A stretch of DNA of 8,337 bases from Actinomycetota bacterium (GTDB lineage: Bacteria > Actinomycetota > Acidimicrobiia > Spongiisociales > UBA5794). The stretch lies in NCBI GenBank assembly GCA_003648875.1, contig QMQC01000061.1:1-8337 (forward strand), given 5' to 3'. Each line of letters opens with the position of its first letter. The stretch's first letter is position 1. Shown piece by piece: positions 1 through 5,401 of this stretch. The position numbers and the translations under genes were made by a program. Below the pieces are notes generated by a model. That model saw only the letters and a program-made list of their open reading frames with translations. It did not search any database and had not been told where the DNA came from.

Positions 1-214
1 GATGGCAACCCGGGGAATCGGTGTCGATCCCTCGGCCCTCTCGGACTCGTGGGAGTCCAGGGTCGAAGCTGTACTCGAGGAGGCAACGCTCACGCGGCCA
101 GCGGATCTGTTCCAGGCGTCGGGCGGCCGCACGGGAATGCACACCGAGCACCTCGGCCCGATGCTTGCGGAGATGCAGTGGCTTCAGCGTGCCCATCCGG
201 GGTTGTCGTGGTGA
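1..214 (+). CDS. paaC: PaaC, phenylacetyl-CoA 1,2-epoxidase structural subunit (3' end only)
   Basis: This is the C-terminal 70 or so residues of an ORF that enters from the left edge; base 1 is the last base of a codon and the stop is TGA at 212-214. The tail GMHTEHLGPMLAEMQWLQR followed by AHPGLSW matches the characteristic PaaC ending (HTEHL..LLAEMQ.L.R..PG..W). PaaC is the ferritin-like, non-catalytic partner of PaaA in the multicomponent oxygenase that epoxidises the ring of phenylacetyl-CoA in the cytoplasm. The stop overlaps the GTG start of paaD by 4 nt (GTGA), which points to an operon with translational coupling. The true start lies outside the window. Confidence is high because paaD and paaE follow in the usual order. 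Confidence 0.9.
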   Translation, partial: MATRGIGVDPSALSDSWESRVEAVLEEATLTRPADLFQASGGRTGMHTEHLGPMLAEMQWLQRAHPGLSW

Positions 215-690
215 TTGCTGAGACGTCGCGCCTCGAGTATGTGCGTGAGTTGCTCGACCGTGTCGTCGACCCTGACATCCCCTTCCTGACGATCTCGGAC
301 ATTGCGATCCTGCGTGATGTCGAGATCTCCGACTCGGGAGCGGTAACGGTCACGATCACCCCGACGTACTCGGGATGCCCCGCAATGGAAACGATCACGT
401 CCGACATACACGCAGTTCTCTCCGAAGGGGGGTTTGTGGATGTCACCGTTGATACTGCCTATGCGCCGGCATGGACGACAGAGTGGATGTCGGATGACGC
501 AAAGCGGAAGCTTGCGCAGAACCGTATCGCGCCCCCGGATTCGGTGCTCTCGGTCGTCCCCGAGGTGTTGTGCCCCTTGTGCACTTCCGGCAACATCAAC
601 ACCGTTTCGGAGTTCGGTTCCACAGCATGCAAGTCCCTGATGGTGTGTACGGATTGTGGAGAGCCGTTCGACTATTTCAAGGCGATTTGA
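211..690 (+). CDS. paaD: PaaD, phenylacetate epoxidase assembly protein (MIP18/DUF59 family)
   Basis: The product has 159 residues, close to the usual PaaD length of about 165. The N-terminal part (residues 1-100) is a MIP18/DUF59 domain with the expected DPDIP (20-24) and YSGCP (53-57, Cys56) motifs. The C-terminal part carries a putative metal-binding set, CPLC (121-124) and CTDC (146-149), plus the PaaD signature FGSTACK (135-141) and a DYFKAI end. I chose the GTG at 211 because it overlaps the paaC stop as GTGA and places the DUF59 fold at the N-terminus; the reading frame is open further upstream, but only by running into paaC. PaaD is required for epoxidase activity in vivo and is inferred from its family to deliver or assemble Fe-S or diiron centres. 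It ends at TGATG, overlapping paaE by one base. Confidence 0.93.
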   Translation: MIAETSRLEYVRELLDRVVDPDIPFLTISDIAILRDVEISDSGAVTVTITPTYSGCPAMETITSDIHAVLSEGGFVDVTVDTAYAPAWTTEWMSDDAKRKLAQNRIAPPDSVLSVVPEVLCPLCTSGNINTVSEFGSTACKSLMVCTDCGEPFDYFKAI

Positions 691-1754
691 TGCAGGCAGC
701 AGAATTTCACAAGCTCACGGTCTCATCCGTCGAGGCGATCACCGAGGAGTCCGTCCGCGTGACCTTCAAGGTGCCTGATGGGCTTGAAGCGGCGTTTACG
801 CATGTCCCCGGCCAGCATGTCATCGTCAGGGCGACAATCGGTGGCGAGATGGTGAGGAGAAGCTACTCGATCTGCTCGAGGGCGGGCTCGGGTTCGCTGC
901 AGGTGGGTATCAAGCGTCTTCCTGGCGGCGTGTTCTCGTCCTTCGCAAACACCGAACTCAAGAAGGGTGACGTGATCGAGGTCACCAGGCCGACCGGCGA
1001 ATTCACTGTCGCAATCGATCCAGGGAACAGGCGCCACCACATTGCGATTGTCGCAGGAAGTGGCATCACGCCCGTATTGTCGATGATCGAATCCGTTCTC
1101 GCCGATGAGCCCGAGAGCCGATTCACCCTTGTATTCGGGAACAAGGATGGACGCTCGGTGATGTTCCTCGATGACCTCGGGAGGCTCAAGAACCACAACC
1201 CTGGACGGTTTGCGCTGTTCAACATCCTGAGTCGGGAATCCAACGCCATGCCGATGTTCGAGGGCAGGCTCGATGAGGACAAGCTAGTTCAACTGTTCAC
1301 GACGGTGGTTGATGCCGCCTCGGCAACAGATTGGTACCTGTGCGGACCCGCCGGAATGGTCGAAGCCGCTCGATCCGTGTTGGCCCGCGGCGGCGTCCCA
1401 CCCGAGAAGGTCAACGACGAGCTCTTCTACGCAGGAGGCGATGCACCGCCTCGCGTCGCTGTCGACGACGAGGTCGGATCGACCATCAAGGTCACGATCG
1501 GTGGGCGGACGTCAAACCTTGTCATCGACCCAGACGGTGCTCCGATCCTCGATCACGTTCTCGCCGTTCGTCCTGAGGCTCCGTTCTCTTGTCGAAGCGG
1601 AGCGTGCGCCTCGTGCCGTGCCCAGGTGACCGAGGGCGAGGTTCGGATGGACAAGAACTGGTCGCTTGAGAGATCTGAGGTGGCTGCTGGCCAGATCCTG
1701 ACCTGCCAGTCGCATCCGGTGAGCGATACCGTTGAATTGACGTACGACGTATGA
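690..1754 (+). CDS. paaE: PaaE, phenylacetyl-CoA epoxidase NAD(P)H-dependent reductase
   Basis: The product has 354 residues, matching the family (E. coli PaaE is about 356). Domains in order: FAD-binding ferredoxin-reductase barrel with RRSYSIC at 56-62; NAD(P)-binding domain with GSGITP at 123-128 and CGPAGM at 218-223; and a C-terminal plant-type 2Fe-2S domain with Cys301, Cys306, Cys309 and Cys339 (CX4CX2CX29C). It passes electrons from NADPH through FAD and the iron-sulfur cluster to the PaaABC oxygenase. The start is the ATG at 690 inside TGATG, with AAGGCG about 7 nt upstream. An upstream in-frame ATG at 570 is rejected because it would add 40 residues lying over the conserved end of paaD. 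The stop overlaps the next gene as ATGA. Confidence 0.95.
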   Translation: MQAAEFHKLTVSSVEAITEESVRVTFKVPDGLEAAFTHVPGQHVIVRATIGGEMVRRSYSICSRAGSGSLQVGIKRLPGGVFSSFANTELKKGDVIEVTRPTGEFTVAIDPGNRRHHIAIVAGSGITPVLSMIESVLADEPESRFTLVFGNKDGRSVMFLDDLGRLKNHNPGRFALFNILSRESNAMPMFEGRLDEDKLVQLFTTVVDAASATDWYLCGPAGMVEAARSVLARGGVPPEKVNDELFYAGGDAPPRVAVDDEVGSTIKVTIGGRTSNLVIDPDGAPILDHVLAVRPEAPFSCRSGACASCRAQVTEGEVRMDKNWSLERSEVAAGQILTCQSHPVSDTVELTYDV

Positions 1755-2320
1755 CGAGGCTCAACCGAGATGACATCGTTTCCGGGGCTGGAAGGCGGTT
1801 TGCGACCCACGGCTACCTCGGCACATCGATGCGTGATCTGGGTGATGACCTTGGCATCCACGGATCGTCCTTGTACAGCCACGTCGGTGGTAAGCAGGAG
1901 CTTCTCGTCGCCGTGGTCGAGCGTGGAGCGGCGTTCTTCGAGCAGGCCGCGGCTGATGCGCTTGAGATGTATTCGGCCCCAAGGGAGCGGATGCGAGGCC
2001 TCATCTCAGGTCACATCGATGTTCTCGTCGAGCATCGTCCCGAGGCCCGGACCTATCTGACGGAGGTTGACTTCCTCGGCGATGGAGAGCGTCGCCGTGT
2101 CAATGGAATGAGAGATCGCTACGAGGATGCCTTTCGAGCCACGATTGCCGATGGAGTCTCCCAGAATGTCTTTCGGTCGGACTGCGATCCGAGGCTTGCC
2201 GCGATCTACGTTCTGTCGATTCTCAATGCACTTGACCGCTGGTACGACGAAGAAGGCAGGCTGACGCGCGACGAAGTCGCGGAAGATATCTACCAGTTCG
2301 TCATCTCAGGCCTGAGCTGA
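1751..2320 (+). CDS. TetR family regulator, likely repressor of the paa operon (PaaR-like)
   Basis: The product has 189 residues. Residues 8-55 form a TetR N-terminal helix-turn-helix domain; the recognition part is SMRDLGDDLGIHGSSLYSH (26-44), with the typical LY.H and GGK.ELL elements. The C-terminal helical ligand domain is not diagnostic to me. The ATG overlaps the paaE stop (ATGA) and has no evident Shine-Dalgarno sequence, so translation probably depends on coupling. Known family facts: in Thermus and Corynebacterium a TetR-type PaaR represses paa genes and is released by phenylacetyl-CoA, unlike the GntR-type PaaX of E. coli. From the position I infer the same role and feedback of the regulator on its own operon. 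The operator would lie upstream of the window. TetR identity is secure; the ligand is inference. Confidence 0.88.
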   Translation: MTRLNRDDIVSGAGRRFATHGYLGTSMRDLGDDLGIHGSSLYSHVGGKQELLVAVVERGAAFFEQAAADALEMYSAPRERMRGLISGHIDVLVEHRPEARTYLTEVDFLGDGERRRVNGMRDRYEDAFRATIADGVSQNVFRSDCDPRLAAIYVLSILNALDRWYDEEGRLTRDEVAEDIYQFVISGLS

Positions 2321-2323
2321 CGG

Positions 2324-3034
2324 TCAACCCGACGTGTCCTGGGTCTCAGCCACGGTTTCCCCATGTCGCAGGTCGATGACCAGGTCGGAGTCTGAGGCAC
2401 CCGATATGCCCGCAGATGCGAGATCCTCCAGATCGACGCTTCCGCTACGTGCAGCCTCGAGAATGCGCCGGATCTCAGCAAGTTGCGCCTCTATCGAGGC
2501 TTGGATCGACGCCGATTCCTCGCGCATCGAGTTCGTGTCCATGCGCGCCTTGTCCAGCAGGCGGTCAGCCTCGGCCTGGGTCAGCGCTGCGGTCTCTTCG
2601 GCCCTACGCACGATTGCGGTGGCGGCATCCTCCGCCGCATTTCGAAGCTGTTCGACGTCCTTCAGTCTCAGGGAGGCAGCGGACTCGGCTTCAGATAGGA
2701 TCGCTGTTGCCCTCGTCGCTGCATCCAAGAGCTCGCCCGATCCGCCCATTGCTGCCGACTGGCGAGCAATTGTTGCCGCCTCGGCCTTGGCCTCCTCGAT
2801 GATCAGGCGTCGAGCTTCTGTGGCGTCCTCCAGGAGCTCGTCTATCTCCGCTCTCAGATCCGCTAGCTCCGTCTCGCTCTTTGAGGCGCTGACCTCGGCG
2901 ATGCGAAGTCTCTCCTCGAGTGCACCCATCTGTTTGGCGCAGATCTCGATGAACGCCTTGACTTCGCCACGGTTGTATCCGCGGAGCGCTGATGTGAATT
3001 GGTGCTCCTGGATCTGGCGGCCGGACAGTTCCAT
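2324..3034 (-). CDS. DivIVA-domain coiled-coil protein
   Basis: The product has 236 residues. The first 40 match the DivIVA N-terminal domain: the QIQEHQFTSALRGYNRGEV stretch (7-25) has the F....RGY...EV..F pattern that in DivIVA/Wag31 contacts membrane or partners. Residues 35-196 are almost continuous heptad-like helix rich in Ala, Glu and Arg, hence coiled coil. The tail (197-236) is acidic and probably disordered. There is no membrane segment. The start ATG (complement of 3032-3034) follows a strong GGAGG 6 nt away (complement of 3041-3045). DivIVA proteins organise polar growth, septation or envelope synthesis in Actinomycetota; which of these applies here cannot be told. It is shorter than typical Wag31, so it is more likely a paralogue than the main polarity protein. 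Its stop is 3 nt from the convergent TetR gene. Confidence 0.8.
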   Translation of the reverse strand: MELSGRQIQEHQFTSALRGYNRGEVKAFIEICAKQMGALEERLRIAEVSASKSETELADLRAEIDELLEDATEARRLIIEEAKAEAATIARQSAAMGGSGELLDAATRATAILSEAESAASLRLKDVEQLRNAAEDAATAIVRRAEETAALTQAEADRLLDKARMDTNSMREESASIQASIEAQLAEIRRILEAARSGSVDLEDLASAGISGASDSDLVIDLRHGETVAETQDTSG

Positions 3035-3046
3035 GGCGTACCTCCG

Positions 3047-3074
3047 TTGCCCCTGAAGACATCATAGCTATTTT
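3047..3074 (+). promoter_or_regulatory. Weak candidate promoter of the DoxX gene
   Basis: TTGCCC at 3047-3052 and TATTTT at 3069-3074 are separated by 16 nt and each match 4 of 6 consensus bases. It would overlap the candidate promoter of the divergent DivIVA gene and give a leader of about 65-70 nt containing a short GGGCA/TGCCC inverted repeat near 3105-3119. The match is weak and could be chance. Confidence 0.2.
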
Positions 3075-3093
3075 TGCCATTTCAGAAGGTCAA
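3061..3093 (-). promoter_or_regulatory. Candidate promoter of the DivIVA gene
   Basis: On the reverse strand a near-consensus -10 TATGAT (complement of 3061-3066) lies 26 nt before the ATG, and TTGACC (complement of 3088-3093) lies upstream. The spacing between them is 21 nt, longer than the usual 16-18, so the -35 assignment is doubtful while the -10 is reasonable. Confidence 0.35.
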
Positions 3094-3136
3094 TTGGGAA
3101 TTGTGGGCAATGTCTGCCCGTTGTTCACGACACCAC

Positions 3137-3144
3137 GGAAGGAG
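3137..3144 (+). promoter_or_regulatory. Ribosome binding site that sets the DoxX start
   Basis: GGAAGGAG ends 4 nt before the ATG at 3149. It decides in favour of this start over an in-frame ATG at 3074, whose extra 25 residues look unlike a DoxX N-terminus. Confidence 0.65.
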
Positions 3145-3148
3145 CCGG

Positions 3149-3673
3149 ATGGAACCGTACGACATCGCATCGCTTGCACTGCGACTTGTGCTTGGGGGCG
3201 TCATGCTGGCCCACGGCGTCAAGCACGCTCGAGGAAGGGCAAAGACGACCAACTGGTTCGGATCGATCGGCTTCAAGGCTCCCGGTCTCCAGTGGTTTGC
3301 TTCAACGGCCACGGAGATCGGTGTCGGAGTGTTGTTGATCGCAGGGCTTCTCACCTCGGCTGCGTCTGCCGGCGTCATCGGCGTGATGGTCGTTGCTTTC
3401 GTGTCTGTGCATCGATCTGTCGGATTCTGGGTCACCGCTCGACCAGACGAGGGGTGGGAGTACGTCTTGACACTTGCAGCGGTGGCTGCAGCGGTGGCAA
3501 TTGGCGGCCCCGGTGCTGTCTCGATTGACGCGGCCCTTGGGATCGAAACGAATCTCAACGGCTGGATCGGTGGTGGCGCGGTCGTTGTGGGTGTGATTGC
3601 GGCGGGCGCCCAACTCGCTACGTTCTACCGTCCCGTGAATTCGAAGGGTGCAGAGCAGGTAGCTGAAGGCTGA
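3149..3673 (+). CDS. DoxX family integral membrane protein
   Basis: The product has 174 residues. It begins with a hydrophobic helix directly after the N-terminus (about 5-24, followed by HGVKHARG) and has further likely membrane segments at about 52-70, 73-90, 105-122 and 138-158. The stretch GGPGAVSIDAALG (119-131) matches the GGPG..S.D..L motif that closes the DoxX domain. DoxX proteins are small four-helix membrane proteins. Some associate with thiosulfate:quinone oxidoreductase or, in mycobacteria, with superoxide dismutase and a sulfurtransferase, but most have no assigned reaction. No such partners are in this window, so function stays open. The C-terminal 15 residues are polar, and the stop codon lies inside a 7-bp tandem repeat. 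Divergent from the DivIVA gene with a 114-nt gap. Confidence 0.82.
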   Translation: MEPYDIASLALRLVLGGVMLAHGVKHARGRAKTTNWFGSIGFKAPGLQWFASTATEIGVGVLLIAGLLTSAASAGVIGVMVVAFVSVHRSVGFWVTARPDEGWEYVLTLAAVAAAVAIGGPGAVSIDAALGIETNLNGWIGGGAVVVGVIAAGAQLATFYRPVNSKGAEQVAEG

Positions 3674-3689
3674 AGGCTGGAGGTTGGAG
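3662..3689 (+). repeat. Four-unit heptanucleotide tandem repeat over the DoxX stop codon
   Basis: Four 7-bp units follow without gaps: GCTGAAG, GCTGAAG, GCTGGAG, GTTGGAG (consensus GYTGRAG). The DoxX stop (3671-3673) is in the second unit, so a change in copy number would alter the C-terminus of that protein. Confidence 0.7.
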
Positions 3690-3695
3690 GCTCTT

Positions 3696-3905
3696 CTACT
3701 GCTTGTTCGTACCGTAGGTCATGTTGCGCAGACGAGTCTCGACCGCCTCGGCATCGTCATGGTTCGTCTCACGCGAAAGCACGTTCCGCATGCGGTCGGC
3801 GACGGCGTCCTCATAGGCACTATCCTCGCGCTTGGACGTTGCGGTATCTTTCCGGAACAGCTTCATTGCTGCTCTATCGGCGTGCGGGGTGTATTCCTTG
3901 AGCAT
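3696..3905 (-). CDS. Small hypothetical ORF, possibly the remnant of a larger gene
   Basis: This 69-residue ORF is highly charged and helical-looking (for example AYEDAVADRMRNVLSR at about 29-44) with no Cys, no membrane segment and no motif I recognise. Its composition is more protein-like than the overlapping forward reading, which is rich in Arg, Cys and Gly. Against it: the ATG (complement of 3903-3905) has no Shine-Dalgarno sequence, and an in-frame TGA sits only two codons upstream. Upstream of that stop the same frame reads DRADEEAELSPAVRARRR, which also looks protein-like. It may therefore be the 3' part of a broken gene whose 5' part is the ORF at 3961-4224. Real expression is uncertain. 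Confidence 0.35.
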   Translation of the reverse strand: MLKEYTPHADRAAMKLFRKDTATSKREDSAYEDAVADRMRNVLSRETNHDDAEAVETRLRNMTYGTNKQ

Positions 3906-3960
3906 TGGTCAGCGTCTTCGCGCCCTGACCGCAGGGGAGAGCTCGGCTTCCTCGTCCGCC

Positions 3961-4224
3961 CTATCGTTGCGGCAGCCATGATGGGCGATTGACCCTGACG
4001 AAGTCCTTGAAACGCGAGATCACGGTGTCCCGTTCCGGTTTCACAGGTGTCGGAAGGGATGCACGGGTGTAGTCCGCTGCTCTCTTGCTGCCGAGACGAG
4101 GAAGGCTTGTGCCTCTCCTCTGGTAGAACGATGGCCCGTCGGTCTTTGGCAGTGGTATCACGTCTGCGAGCACCTCTGCCGGATTCAACTCAACAACTAT
4201 CTCTGCGCTATTCATGGATGGCAT
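3961..4224 (-). CDS. Small hypothetical ORF
   Basis: An 87-residue product from the ATG at the complement of 4222-4224, chosen because GGAG (complement of 4232-4235) lies 7 nt upstream. An in-frame ATG further up (4273-4275) would add an Arg-rich stretch. The sequence starts MPSMNSAEIVVELNPAEVL, continues with a Pro/Lys/Arg-rich middle and ends RFKDFVRVNRPSWLPQR. There is no membrane segment or known domain that I can name. The last few residues (after VRVN) resemble a frame run-out, so the original protein may have continued in another frame towards the ORF at 3696-3905, 55 nt downstream. It is divergent from the haloalkane dehalogenase gene. Function unknown; a genuine short protein and a decayed gene are both possible. 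Confidence 0.4.
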   Translation of the reverse strand: MPSMNSAEIVVELNPAEVLADVIPLPKTDGPSFYQRRGTSLPRLGSKRAADYTRASLPTPVKPERDTVISRFKDFVRVNRPSWLPQR

Positions 4225-4278
4225 GGATCGTCTCCGTGTCCGTGCCTTCCAATAACCCCCAATGCCCAACACCAAGGT

Positions 4279-4382
4279 ACTAGTTCGGGCCGATCCTACA
4301 AGGACGGTTTATTGGACTGCTGACATGACTAGTTCCCCAGCCGACAGAAAAGGAGTGATCCTGTTAACCGCTGTCCGTCCTT
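4279..4382. repeat. Short direct and inverted repeats upstream of the dehalogenase gene
   Basis: The gap between the reverse ORF and the dehalogenase holds ACTAGTTC twice (4279-4286 and 4328-4335) and an inverted pair AAGGACGG (4300-4307) / CCGTCCTT (4375-4382). TGGACTGC also occurs at 4313-4320 and again just downstream, near 4392-4399. They could be operator sites; each is only 8 bp and some recurrence is expected by chance. Confidence 0.35.
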
Positions 4383-4386
4383 CAAG

Positions 4387-4392
4387 TACGCT
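4387..4392 (+). promoter_or_regulatory. Candidate -10 element of the dehalogenase gene
   Basis: TACGCT fits TAnnnT and would start transcription near 4399, giving a leader of about 17 nt that just includes the ribosome binding site. No convincing -35 is visible. Confidence 0.3.
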
Positions 4393-4403
4393 GGACTGCC
4401 CGA

Positions 4404-4410
4404 GGGAAGG
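4404..4410 (+). promoter_or_regulatory. Ribosome binding site that sets the dehalogenase start
   Basis: GGGAAGG ends 5 nt before the ATG at 4416. It favours this ATG over the in-frame GTG at 4410, which lies on the last base of the motif itself. Confidence 0.6.
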
Positions 4411-4415
4411 TGAAC

Positions 4416-5276
4416 ATGCACAAGAACGCAGTGAACATCAAGGGTCTGGACATGGCGTATGTCGATGTTGGGGATGGGAACCCCATTGTGTTCCTACACG
4501 GAAATCCAACTTCGTCGTACCTGTGGCGCAATGTGATCCCCCATCTGTCTGACGCGTACCGCTGCATTGCTCCTGACTTGATTGGCATGGGAGACTCGGG
4601 AAAGCTGCCCGACAGTGGACCGGACTCGTATCGATTCGTGGAACACAGGGAGTACCTCGATGGGCTGCTCGACTCGCTTGACCTCGGTGATCGGATCACC
4701 TTCGTCGTGCACGATTGGGGGTCAGGTCTCGGATTCGATTGGGCGAACCGCAACCGAAGCCGCGTCAAGGGCATTGCCTACATGGAGGCGATCGTGCAAC
4801 CAGCGTCCTGGGCAGCGTGGCCAGAGGAGGCCAGGCCGATCTTCGAAGCGATGCGTGGCGACGGCGGAGAGAAGATCATCCTCGAGAAGAACATCTTCGT
4901 TGAGAACATCCTGCCTGCCTCGATCATTCGGGACGTGACGGATGCAGAGATGGATGAATACCGTCGTCCATACCTCGAGGCTGGGGAGTCGCGGCGCCCA
5001 ACCTTGACATGGCCCCGCCAGATTCCGATAGACGGATCACCAGCGGATGTGCATGAGATCGTGTCGAGCTACTCCGAGTGGATGACCGACAATGCGATGC
5101 CGAAGCTGTTCATCAATGCCGATCCGGGAAGCATTCTGCGTGGCGAACCTCGTCGGTTCTGTCGCACATGGAAGAATCAGACCGAGGTCACCGTGGTGGG
5201 AAGCCACTTCATCCAGGAAGATTCGCCCGACGAGATCGGGGCAGCAATCCGAGAGTGGCTGGATGCGCTCGACTGA
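4416..5276 (+). CDS. dhaA: Haloalkane dehalogenase, subfamily II (LinB/DmbA-like)
   Basis: The product has 286 residues, of alpha/beta-hydrolase type, and is a hydrolase expected to convert haloalkanes to alcohol plus halide (EC 3.8.1.5). Recognised pieces: HGNPTSSYLWRN (29-40-region), carrying halide-binding Asn30; nucleophile Asp100 and halide-binding Trp101 in VVHDWGSGLGF; catalytic acid Glu124 in GIAYMEAI; and catalytic His264 in GSHFIQEDSPDEIG. These sit at a constant offset of 8 from the LinB residues N38, D108, W109, E132 and H272, as I remember that sequence. The cap-domain stretch RRPTLTWPRQIPIDG and the KLFIN.DPG segment are also LinB/DmbA-like. There is no signal peptide, so it is cytoplasmic. 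The gene appears to stand alone: no other dehalogenation or lin-type gene is next to it. Substrate range cannot be read from sequence. Confidence 0.93.
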   Translation: MHKNAVNIKGLDMAYVDVGDGNPIVFLHGNPTSSYLWRNVIPHLSDAYRCIAPDLIGMGDSGKLPDSGPDSYRFVEHREYLDGLLDSLDLGDRITFVVHDWGSGLGFDWANRNRSRVKGIAYMEAIVQPASWAAWPEEARPIFEAMRGDGGEKIILEKNIFVENILPASIIRDVTDAEMDEYRRPYLEAGESRRPTLTWPRQIPIDGSPADVHEIVSSYSEWMTDNAMPKLFINADPGSILRGEPRRFCRTWKNQTEVTVVGSHFIQEDSPDEIGAAIREWLDALD

Positions 5277-5291
5277 TGACTGGCGATTGAC
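5271..5291 (+). repeat. Imperfect heptanucleotide repeat over the dehalogenase stop
   Basis: Three diverged 7-bp units, GACTGAT, GACTGGC and GATTGAC, run across the end of the dehalogenase gene; the stop (5274-5276) is in the first. The similarity is modest, 5 of 7 between neighbours, so this is a weaker case than the repeat at 3662. Confidence 0.35.
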
Positions 5292-5354
5292 TTGATCCGT
5301 GAGTTCTCGGTCGCTGACTGCCAGCGAGAGCACGGAAGCCTGAGCGCGGACTTC

Positions 5355-5371
5355 GGACAGCGGACAGCGGA
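5355..5371 (+). repeat. Heptanucleotide tandem repeat in the dehalogenase-Yip1 gap
   Basis: GGACAGC occurs twice in tandem, followed by a third partial GGA. It lies 20-45 nt upstream of the -10-like hexamer of the next gene. The rest of this 125-nt gap holds a 6-bp stem (TCGCTG 5311-5316 / CAGCGA 5322-5327) without a T-run. Confidence 0.5.
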
Positions 5372-5389
5372 TTTCGTCCTCGTGCAGGC

Positions 5390-5395
5390 CATACT
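5390..5395 (+). promoter_or_regulatory. -10-like hexamer of the Yip1-domain gene (leaderless geometry)
   Basis: CATACT matches 5 of 6 bases of TATACT and ends 6 nt before the ATG, so transcription would start at or beside the A of the ATG. No Shine-Dalgarno sequence is present before this gene. Confidence 0.45.
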
Positions 5396-5401
5396 TCTCC
5401 G

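Noticed and set aside
570..689. Longer start for paaE at the ATG at 570
   Set aside because: The extra 40 residues lie over the conserved zinc-binding end of PaaD in another frame, and the known PaaE N-terminus fits the ATG at 690.
2334..3056. 240-codon forward open frame antisense to the DivIVA gene
   Set aside because: The product is almost all Ser, Ala and Arg, as expected for the complement of a GC-rich coiled-coil gene, while the reverse strand has a DivIVA domain and a strong ribosome binding site.
3105..3119. GGGCA/TGCCC hairpin in the DoxX leader as a riboswitch or attenuator
   Set aside because: A single 5-bp stem without further conserved structure or a terminator is not enough.
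3074..3148. Longer start for the DoxX protein at the ATG at 3074
   Set aside because: There is no ribosome binding site before it, and the added residues are polar and unlike the family, whereas GGAAGGAG precedes the ATG at 3149.
3684..3992. 102-codon forward open frame downstream of DoxX
   Set aside because: There is no recognisable domain or ribosome binding site, and the reverse-strand readings of the same region have a more protein-like composition.
5311..5327. TCGCTG/CAGCGA hairpin after the dehalogenase gene as an intrinsic terminator
   Set aside because: The stem is only 6 bp and no T-run follows, so it does not meet the pattern of an intrinsic terminator.
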